The notes under the pieces were generated by a model. The model worked only from the letters and a program-made list of their open reading frames with translations. It did no database searches and was not told the origin of the DNA. A DNA stretch of 64,000 nt from CADEDH01 sp041394285 (GTDB lineage: Bacteria > Actinomycetota > Acidimicrobiia > Acidimicrobiales > SZUA-35), in the NCBI GenBank assembly GCA_041394285.1, contig JAWKIL010000017.1, positions 89,787 through 153,786 of the forward strand, written 5' to 3'. The position numbers and the translations under genes are program-made. Position 1 is the stretch's first letter; each line of letters opens with the position of its first letter. Of this stretch, positions 57,854 through 64,000 are shown piece after piece.

Positions 57854-59461
57854 GTGGATGACGACGTGGACCAGGAGGAAGAGGCGGAGGCCCCTGCAAC
57901 CGGACTGGCCACCACCCTGCGGGGCCTGGCCCCCCGGATCGGCCACGGCCTGCGGGCCCTCCCCCACCAGGCCACGGCCAGCCGTTGGCGGCTGCTGACC
58001 ACGATCGCCGTGCTCGGCGTCGGTGCGTTCCTGCTGACCACCATGGTCTCGAGTCCGCCGAATCCCCCACTCCCGCCACAGCCCGAGGACGACACGGCAT
58101 CCACCACCGAGGTCGACGGCGCGTCGTCCCGGGTCGGCACACCGCCCACCCTCGCCCCCACCACCACCACGCCCATCCAGGAGGGAGCCAGCTCCAAGTT
58201 CCTGGACAAGGTGAACGAGGCACCGGGCCGACCCCCGCTCGACTCCTACTGCAACAACCCGGTCACGGTCTCGGCCCCCGCCGCCGACCTGGCCAGCACC
58301 GTGAGCAACGCCGCCCCCGGCACCTGCTTCAAGCTTCAGCCGGGCGAGTACCGCTTCCGCGACGTGGTGCCCAAGGACGGGATGACCTTCCTGGGCGCCG
58401 CCCGGGGCTCGGTAGTGGTGGTGGGCTCGGGCGACGCCGAGAACGCCTTCCACGGCACGGCCAAGGGCGTCACGATCGGGCGCATGACCCTCAAGGGGTT
58501 CCAGGGCACCGGCGGCCACAAGCCCCAGCAGCAGGCGGCCATCCGGGGCTCGGCCGGCATCTGGAAGACCGAGCCGGGCCAGCTGGCCAGCGACTGGCTC
58601 ATCGAGGACGTCGAAGCGTCGGGCAACTACGCCCTGGGCATCTTCATCGGGAACCGGTTCACCGTCCGCAACAGCACCATCGCCGGCAACGGGGTGGCCG
58701 GCATCGGCGGGGCCGAGACCCAGGGCGGCCTGATCGAGGGCAACGTGATCTCCGGCAACGGAGACCGCCAGCTCCAGGGCTACGAGGCCAACGGCGGCGG
58801 CATGAAGTTCACCGAAGCCTCGGGGGGCGACGATCCCCTGGTGATCCACCACAACGAGATCCACGGCAACAAGGGCGTGGGCGTGTGGTGCGACATCGGC
58901 TGCACCGGCTTCCACGTGATCGACAACTACATCCACGACCAGGACAGCCACGGCGTGATGTTCGAGCTGTCGAGCAACGCCCTGATCAAGGGCAACCTGA
59001 TCGTCAACGCCAACACCTGGACCGACTTCTCGCGGGACTTCAACGCCGGCGCCATCACCGTCGGCGAGTCGAGCGGGGTGACGATCGAGGGGAACTACGT
59101 CGACGGGGCCAAGGCCGGGGTCGTCGTGCGCCAGACCCGCCGCCCGGTCCTGCCCCAGGAGCAGTTCCTCTACAACTACCCCACCGTGAACTGGACCTCG
59201 GGCGACGTGCACGTGAAGGACAACGTGATCGTCAACACCAAGGCCATGGGCATCTCCACCGGCAGGACCGGCGGTGGGCTGATCTCGGACCCGGGCAGCA
59301 TCCGCTACGAGTCCAACACCTACGGCAATCCCGGCTCGATGGAGTTCTTCTGGGACGGGGGCTACCGCTACAACTACCAGGAGTGGCAGGCGTCGGGCCG
59401 GGACCACGGGGGCAACAGCCAGGCCCCCGGCCGCCCCGCCTGGACCGCGCTGAGTTCTTGA
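57854..59461 (+). CDS. Membrane-anchored right-handed beta-helix protein
   Basis: A 535-residue protein. A cytoplasmic acidic tail is followed by one helix (LLTTIAVLGVGAFLLTTM, residues ~46-64), a Pro/Thr-rich linker and a parallel beta-helix from residue ~150 with repeated IEGNVISGNG, IHHNEIHGNKGVG, VIDNYIHDQDSHG, IKGNLIVNAN, IEGNYVDGA and VKDNVIVNTKAMG turns. Such folds bind or cleave polysaccharides; no lyase active site is obvious. Start is ATG 57854 or GTG 57851, with AGGAG about 14 nt upstream. Confidence 0.85.
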   Translation: MDDDVDQEEEAEAPATGLATTLRGLAPRIGHGLRALPHQATASRWRLLTTIAVLGVGAFLLTTMVSSPPNPPLPPQPEDDTASTTEVDGASSRVGTPPTLAPTTTTPIQEGASSKFLDKVNEAPGRPPLDSYCNNPVTVSAPAADLASTVSNAAPGTCFKLQPGEYRFRDVVPKDGMTFLGAARGSVVVVGSGDAENAFHGTAKGVTIGRMTLKGFQGTGGHKPQQQAAIRGSAGIWKTEPGQLASDWLIEDVEASGNYALGIFIGNRFTVRNSTIAGNGVAGIGGAETQGGLIEGNVISGNGDRQLQGYEANGGGMKFTEASGGDDPLVIHHNEIHGNKGVGVWCDIGCTGFHVIDNYIHDQDSHGVMFELSSNALIKGNLIVNANTWTDFSRDFNAGAITVGESSGVTIEGNYVDGAKAGVVVRQTRRPVLPQEQFLYNYPTVNWTSGDVHVKDNVIVNTKAMGISTGRTGGGLISDPGSIRYESNTYGNPGSMEFFWDGGYRYNYQEWQASGRDHGGNSQAPGRPAWTALSS

Positions 59462-59522
59462 TCGCAGCCCTCCGGGCGAGCGAACTGAGCTCCTGATCGA
59501 TCCCGGGCCCTCGGGCCGGGCG

Positions 59523-61211
59523 TCAGCTGCGGAGCAGGGCGTAGACCATCGAGTCGGCCAGGGCCTGCCAGGACGCCTCGATGATGTTCTCGCTGACCCC
59601 GATCGTGGTCCAGCGGTCGTCGCCGTCGGAGGCGTCGATCAGCACCCGGGTGACGGCGCCCGTAGCGGCGGCCGAATCCAGGATGCGGACCTTGTAGTCG
59701 GTGAGGCGGACCCGGTCGAGCCGGGGGAAGCGCCCGGCGATGGCCTGACGGAAGGCGGCATCGAGCGCGTTCACCGGGCCGTTGCCCTCGCCGGTGGCGA
59801 TGATCCGCTCGCCGTCGACGTGGATCTTCACCGTGGCCTCGGTCTCCACCCCGTCCAGATGGCCCCGCAGGTTGTCCTCGGCCGAAACCGACCGGTCGGG
59901 CCGGTGCTCCACCGCCACCCGGAAGCTCTCCAGCTCGAAGAACTCGTTGCGCCAGCCGGTGGCCCGGCGCATGAGCAACTCGAGGGAGGCGTCGGCCGCC
60001 TCGAAGTGGTAGCCGGCGTGCTCCAGGTTCTTCAGCTCGTCGAGCACGGCCTTCATCTGCGGCCCGTCCAGCTCGAGGCCCAGCTCCTTGGCCTTCAGCT
60101 CGATCGTGGCCCGGCCCGACAGGTCCGAGACCAGGAACCGCGTGCCGTTGCCCACCAGCGACGGGTCGATGTGCTCGTAGGCGTCGGCCCGGCGGGCGAT
60201 GGCCGAGGTGTGCAGCCCGGCCTTGTGGGCGAAGGCCGACTTGCCCACGTAGGGCTGGGAGTGCACGGGCGGCAGGTTGACCAGCTCGGCCACGTGGTGG
60301 CTGACGGCGGTGAGCTGGGCCATCCCGCCCTCGGGCAGGGTCCGGATCCCCATCTTCAGCGTCAGGTTGGGCACGAACGTGGTGAGATCACAGTTCCCGG
60401 TGCGCTCGCCGTACCCGTTGATCGTGCCCTGTACGTGGCGGGAGCCGGCCACGACGCCGGCCACGGCGTTGGCCACGGCGCAGCCGGTGTCGTTCTGGGT
60501 GTGCATCCCCACCACCAGCTCGGGGAACATCTCGACCGCCACCCGGGTGGCGGCCTCCACCTCGTGGGGCAGCGATCCGCCGTTGGTGTCGCACAGCACG
60601 AGCACCTCGGCCCCGTTGACGGCCGCCGCTTCCAGCGCCCGCAGGGCGAACTCGGGGTTGCGCTTGTAGCCGTCGAAGAAATGCTCGAAGTCCACGAACA
60701 CCCGCCGACCCTCGCCGGCCAGGAACCGGACGGAGTCGGCGATCATGGCCACGCCCTCGTCGAGCGTGGTTCGCAGCGCCTCGATCACGTGGTAGTCCCA
60801 GCTCTTGGCCACGATGCAGCAGATCTCGGTGCGGGCGTTGAGCAGGTTGGCCAGGGTCTCGTCGGCATCCACCTTGCCCAGGGGCCGCCGGGTGGACCCG
60901 AAGGCCACCAGGGTGGAGGTGGCCAGCTGCAGCTCGCCGGCAGCGGCCCGGGCGAAGAACTCGTCGTCGCGAGGGTTCGACCCGGGCCAACCGCCTTCGA
61001 TGTAATGGACGCCGAGCAGATCGAGCTGCTCGGCCACCCGCAGCTTGTCGTCGGCCGTCAGGGCGATCCCCTCGAACTGCGAGCCGTCCCGGAGGGTGGT
61101 GTCGAAGATCTCCACCGCCTCGGGCCAGGCCGGATCACGCCGGCCCAGCCGCTCGATCGTCATCGACGACGTGGTCGGGTCGGATCCGGTGGGTTCGCCT
61201 GGGTTGCTCAT
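59523..61211 (-). CDS. cimA: Citramalate synthase
   Basis: A 562-residue enzyme that condenses pyruvate and acetyl-CoA to (R)-citramalate, the first step of the threonine-independent isoleucine route. IFDTTLRDGSQFEGIALTADDKLRVAEQLD is the TIM-barrel signature, HNDTGCAVAN-like MHTQNDTGCAVANAVAG and NGYGERTGNCDL the substrate and metal motifs, and the C-terminal LeuA-type regulatory domain (LEDNLRGH-like to the end) follows. It starts 25 bp after leuB on the same strand, and both are likely under common control. Confidence 0.95.
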   Translation of the reverse strand: MSNPGEPTGSDPTTSSMTIERLGRRDPAWPEAVEIFDTTLRDGSQFEGIALTADDKLRVAEQLDLLGVHYIEGGWPGSNPRDDEFFARAAAGELQLATSTLVAFGSTRRPLGKVDADETLANLLNARTEICCIVAKSWDYHVIEALRTTLDEGVAMIADSVRFLAGEGRRVFVDFEHFFDGYKRNPEFALRALEAAAVNGAEVLVLCDTNGGSLPHEVEAATRVAVEMFPELVVGMHTQNDTGCAVANAVAGVVAGSRHVQGTINGYGERTGNCDLTTFVPNLTLKMGIRTLPEGGMAQLTAVSHHVAELVNLPPVHSQPYVGKSAFAHKAGLHTSAIARRADAYEHIDPSLVGNGTRFLVSDLSGRATIELKAKELGLELDGPQMKAVLDELKNLEHAGYHFEAADASLELLMRRATGWRNEFFELESFRVAVEHRPDRSVSAEDNLRGHLDGVETEATVKIHVDGERIIATGEGNGPVNALDAAFRQAIAGRFPRLDRVRLTDYKVRILDSAAATGAVTRVLIDASDGDDRWTTIGVSENIIEASWQALADSMVYALLRS

Positions 61212-61236
61212 AGGGGGCCGTTCCTGACGGTTGGTT

Positions 61237-62208
61237 CTACAGATTGGCGATCACCGCGTCGGCGATCTCGGAGGTGGAGCCCTGGGTCTGGCTGGCGGCT
61301 TCGCACGCCTTCACGATCCGGGCCGCCGGCTCGGTCTCGCCCAGGAAGTCGAGCATCATCGCTGCACTCAGTATGGCGGCAATCGGGTTCGCTTTGGCCT
61401 GGCCGGCGATGTCGGGGGCCGACCCGTGGACCGGCTCGAACATGGACGGCCCGGTGCGGGCCGGGTTCAGGTTGGCCGAGGCGGCCAGCCCGATCCCACC
61501 CGAGATGGCCCCGCCCAGGTCCGTCAGGATGTCGCCGAACAGGTTGTCGGTCACGATGACGTCGTAGCGGGACGGGCTCTCCACGAAGTAGATGCAGGCG
61601 GCGTCGACATGGTTGTAGGCCGTCGTCACCTCGGGATACTCGGCCGCCACCTCGTTGAACGTCCGCTCCCACAGGTCGCCCGAGAACGTCAGCACGTTGG
61701 TCTTGTGGACCAGCGTGAGGTGCTTGCGGCGCTTCATGGCCAGCTCGAAGCCGTACCGGACGGCCCGCTCGGCCCCCATCCGGGTGTTGACCGAGCCCTG
61801 GGTGGCGATCTCGTGCGGCGTGCCCTTGCGCAGGAAGCCGCCTTCCCCGGCGTAGGTGCCCTCGGTGTTCTCCCGGATCACGACGAAATCGTGGTGGGGG
61901 GTGGTGAAGGGCCGCAGGTTGACGTACAGGTCGAGCTCGAAGCGCATCTTGAGCAGGAGTCCCCGCTCGATCACGCCCGGCGGGACCTCGGGGGTGCCCA
62001 CGGCGCCGAGGTAGATGGCGTCGAAGCTGCGCCACTCGTCGAGCACCGAGTCGGGAAGGATCGTGCCGTCCTTCAGGTAGCGGGCCCCGCCCAGGTCGTA
62101 GTCGACGGTCTCCAGCGCCACGCCGGCCGCCTCGATCGTGCGCAGCCCCTGGGCCACCACCTCGGGGCCGATCCCGTCGCCCCCCACCACTGCCACCCGA
62201 TAGCTCAC
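61237..62208 (-). CDS. leuB: 3-isopropylmalate dehydrogenase
   Basis: A 323-residue beta-decarboxylating dehydrogenase: VAVVGGDGIGPEVV start, FVVIRENTEGTYAGEGG substrate block, LVHKTNVL catalytic Lys, and DNLFGDILTDLGGAISGGIGLAASAN plus FEPVHGSAPDIAGQ at the NAD site. It serves leucine synthesis and the citramalate-isoleucine branch with CimA. GTG 62208 has AGGAA 8 nt upstream. Confidence 0.95.
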   Translation of the reverse strand: MSYRVAVVGGDGIGPEVVAQGLRTIEAAGVALETVDYDLGGARYLKDGTILPDSVLDEWRSFDAIYLGAVGTPEVPPGVIERGLLLKMRFELDLYVNLRPFTTPHHDFVVIRENTEGTYAGEGGFLRKGTPHEIATQGSVNTRMGAERAVRYGFELAMKRRKHLTLVHKTNVLTFSGDLWERTFNEVAAEYPEVTTAYNHVDAACIYFVESPSRYDVIVTDNLFGDILTDLGGAISGGIGLAASANLNPARTGPSMFEPVHGSAPDIAGQAKANPIAAILSAAMMLDFLGETEPAARIVKACEAASQTQGSTSEIADAVIANL

Positions 62209-62323
62209 GGCCGGTTCCTATCTGTCGTCATCTCTGTCTCGGAAGCCGTCAACCCTACTGGATCCGCCGAACCGCTCAAGGGGGGCCGGGCACGGTCCGA
62301 CAACCTTTCCAAGGAGAGCACCT

Positions 62324-62857
62324 GTGGGAACCGATCACGACCTCGATTTCTCAGCCAGCACCGCCCCCGAGTCGTGGTTCGAGGCGGCGGCGCAGGCCCC
62401 CAAGGGGGAGGAGCGCCCCTTCACGCAGGCCGGCATGCTGCCGGTACTGCCTCTCAACAACCGCATCGACCTGCTGATGACGGCGCTCACCTCGGTGGCG
62501 ATGTCGGTGGTGGCGGGCTACGCCTGGTACCAGATGGACGCCAGCGGCACGCTGCGCAGCCCCTGGTTGGCGGTGGCCCTGGGCGTGCTGATCGCTCTGG
62601 CCGTGCGCCTCGGCGGGGGCAAGGGCGACCGGGGGAGCCGGGCCATCGTGGCCGGCACCTTCTACGCCGTGACCCTGGTGGCCGTCACCTGCCTGGCCGC
62701 CCGGCACAACTGGGCCGTGCTCTACGGCGACAACGGGCTGGTCACCTTCGAAGAGGATCTGATGCGGCGGATCGCCGACCCCATCACCCTCGTGGCCTGG
62801 GCCCTCGGCGGGTTCGCCACGGTCAAGCTCAGCCTGCTGCTGGGCAACCGGTACTGA
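62324..62857 (+). CDS. Membrane protein, unknown function
   Basis: A 177-residue protein with about four hydrophobic helices (MTALTSVAMSVVAGYAWY, LAVALGVLIALAVRL, FYAVTLVAVTCLA, LVAWALGGFATVKLSLLL). No known motif. GTG 62324 has AAGGAG 7 nt upstream, so unlike many neighbours it is not leaderless. Confidence 0.75.
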   Translation: MGTDHDLDFSASTAPESWFEAAAQAPKGEERPFTQAGMLPVLPLNNRIDLLMTALTSVAMSVVAGYAWYQMDASGTLRSPWLAVALGVLIALAVRLGGGKGDRGSRAIVAGTFYAVTLVAVTCLAARHNWAVLYGDNGLVTFEEDLMRRIADPITLVAWALGGFATVKLSLLLGNRY

Positions 62858-62888
62858 CCGCCGATCAGCGCCCGGTAGCCTTCACTGG

Positions 62889-63365
62889 GTGCCACCAGAC
62901 GTACAGAAGCTCTCCCGTGAAGCCTTCGACCGGCTGCAGGCAGAGTACGACGACCTGACCACCCGGGGCCGCATCGAGATCGCCCAGAAGATCGAGGCCG
63001 CCCGTGAGCTGGGCGACCTGTCGGAGAACGGCGACTACCACGCGGCCAAGGAAGAACAGGGCAAGATGGAGGGCCGGATCGTGCATCTGGCCAAGATCAT
63101 CGAGAACGCCGAGATCGTGGAGCTCGACGCCAACGCCGAGCGCAGGGTCCAGCCCGGCTGCGTGGTGTCGATCCGCTACGAGGGCGACACCGAGGTCGAG
63201 AAGTACCTGTTGGGCTCGATCGAGGAACGGCGGGACGGTCTGACGGTCATGTCGCCCGGCTCACCGCTGGGCCAGGCCATGACCGGCGCCTCGGTGGGCG
63301 ACGAGGTGACCTTCGAGGCCCCCAACGGCCCGATGAAGATCACCGTGGTCGACATCGAGTTCTAG
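62889..63365 (+). CDS. greA: Transcription elongation factor GreA
   Basis: A 158-residue factor that rescues backtracked RNA polymerase by stimulating transcript cleavage. Residues 1-75 form the coiled-coil with the acidic tip (ELGDLSENGDYHAAKEEQGK), and residues ~80-158 the FKBP-like domain (SPGSPLGQAMTGASVGDEVTFEAPNG). GTG 62889 follows TAGCCT (62876-62881) by 7 nt. Confidence 0.96.
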   Translation: MPPDVQKLSREAFDRLQAEYDDLTTRGRIEIAQKIEAARELGDLSENGDYHAAKEEQGKMEGRIVHLAKIIENAEIVELDANAERRVQPGCVVSIRYEGDTEVEKYLLGSIEERRDGLTVMSPGSPLGQAMTGASVGDEVTFEAPNGPMKITVVDIEF

Positions 63366-63463
63366 CTGCGTTGATCGGGGGCCTGCGCGCCCCCGGCGGC
63401 CTCCTGCGTCGGCCTCACCCGTCGACGACGGGGGTCCCACCCCGCCGTGCCGCCCCCAGCGGC

Positions 63464-64000
63464 TCAGCCCGCCCGGAGGGCGGACGAGATGGCGGCGGCC
63501 GCTTCGACGACGGCGGGGCCGTACCGGGGGCCGGGGTCACGGGTGGTGCGCTCCACCGGCCCCGACACGCTCACGGCGGCCACCGCCGTGCCGTCGCTCG
63601 CCACCACCGGAGCGCTGACCGAGGCCACGCCCCGTTCCCGCTCCTCCACCGAAGCGGCCCAGGTGCCGGCGGGGGACTCGCCCCGGAGCACGGCGGCGGC
63701 CGAGCCGGCGGCCATCGTGAGCCGGGAGCCCACGGTCACGATCGTTCGCAGCCCGTGGGACGACTCGGCGGCCAGGATGCAGACCCGCTCGTCGCCGTCG
63801 CGCACGTAGAGCTGGGCGCTCTCCCCCGTCCGGTCCCGCAGCGCGGCGAGGTGGGGCTCGGCCGCTTCCACCAGGGGGATCTGGTCGGCCGCCCGCTGTC
63901 CCAGGCTCAAGAGGCGGTAGCCGAGGGCGAAGCGGCCGTCGGGCCGGCGCCGCAGCAGCCCGTGGCCCTCCAGCGCCACGGCCAGGCGGTGGGCGGTGGC
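63464..64000 (-). CDS. IclR-family transcription regulator, N-terminus cut by window
   Basis: The frame stays open to the window end, so the first part of the winged helix is missing; the visible end of it reads AHRLAVALEGHGLLRRRPDGRFALGYRLL. The C-terminal effector domain is present (GESAQLYVRDGDERVCILAAESSHGLR, GSAAAVLRG, GVASVSAPVVASDGTAVAAVSVSGP). IclR proteins bind small acids and control catabolic operons. Target unknown. Confidence 0.9.
   Translation of the reverse strand, partial: ATAHRLAVALEGHGLLRRRPDGRFALGYRLLSLGQRAADQIPLVEAAEPHLAALRDRTGESAQLYVRDGDERVCILAAESSHGLRTIVTVGSRLTMAAGSAAAVLRGESPAGTWAASVEERERGVASVSAPVVASDGTAVAAVSVSGPVERTTRDPGPRYGPAVVEAAAAISSALRAG

Noticed and set aside
62281..62330. 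Leaderless start for the 62324 gene
   Set aside because: A clear AAGGAG lies 7 nt upstream and no TANNNT box is at the right distance.

Overview
The window reads as a chromosomal segment of a high-GC actinobacterium, most likely a member of the class Acidimicrobiia. I infer this from very GC-rich codon use and from the gene set: the F420 guanylyltransferase CofC with a luciferase-like F420-type oxidoreductase, a methionine aminopeptidase with an N-terminal SEC-C zinc motif, a mycothiol-dependent-type maleylpyruvate isomerase (DinB) protein, and citramalate synthase. No rRNA is present, so the genus cannot be fixed. A striking genome-wide habit is leaderless transcription: many genes have a TANNNT -10 box about 6-8 nt before ATG or GTG, and I used this to choose starts.

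Layout. 1-798: 3' end of an acyl-CoA dehydrogenase. 812-1954: an AbiEi/DUF559-like gene enclosed by three copies of a ~50-bp palindromic element, which is the best candidate here for an undescribed mobile or selfish unit. 1975-6683: class V aminotransferase, flavin amine oxidase and an anchored GH16 protein. 6828-10608: gpsA, a 689-residue unknown and rnhB in one coupled operon, divergent from cofC and a PIG-L deacetylase. 12160-17213: SURF1, LLM oxidoreductase, SDR, DUF429, NUDIX and small unknowns. 17219-17316: a 26-bp tandem hairpin array, followed by an atypical D-aminoacylase. 19063-21289: purK-upp-cdd. 21363-24110: glycosyltransferase, polysaccharide deacetylase and a HAD hydrolase. 24342-35222: add, AlgH-like protein, map, membrane protein, lipase, paired CrcB, and housekeeping and unknown genes.

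35311-52600: a complete 17.3-kb prophage integrated into the 3' end of tRNA-Glu(CTC), bounded by a perfect 32-bp direct repeat. A leftward late operon runs portal, HK97 protease, capsid, connectors, tail tube, frameshifted tail chaperone, a short tape measure and minor tail proteins. A divergent rightward unit carries TerS, an HNH nuclease and TerL, and TerL has an 8-bp insertion in its Walker A motif. A rightward early operon of six overlapping genes encodes four copies of a repeated basic motif (RERxRRIKAGTW-like), two paralogous zinc-ribbon/coiled-coil proteins, a stand-alone primase-type C-terminal domain and an HNH nuclease; the integrase is convergent with it. I see no endolysin, repressor or replicase, so the element is a minimal, probably defective, siphovirus.

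52684-64000: tRNA-Gln and tRNA-Glu lie downstream of gltX and a DUF218 gene. They are followed by membrane and unknown genes, a PEP-utilising enzyme without its ATP-grasp domain, a beta-helix protein, cimA and leuB (isoleucine/leucine synthesis), greA and a truncated IclR regulator.
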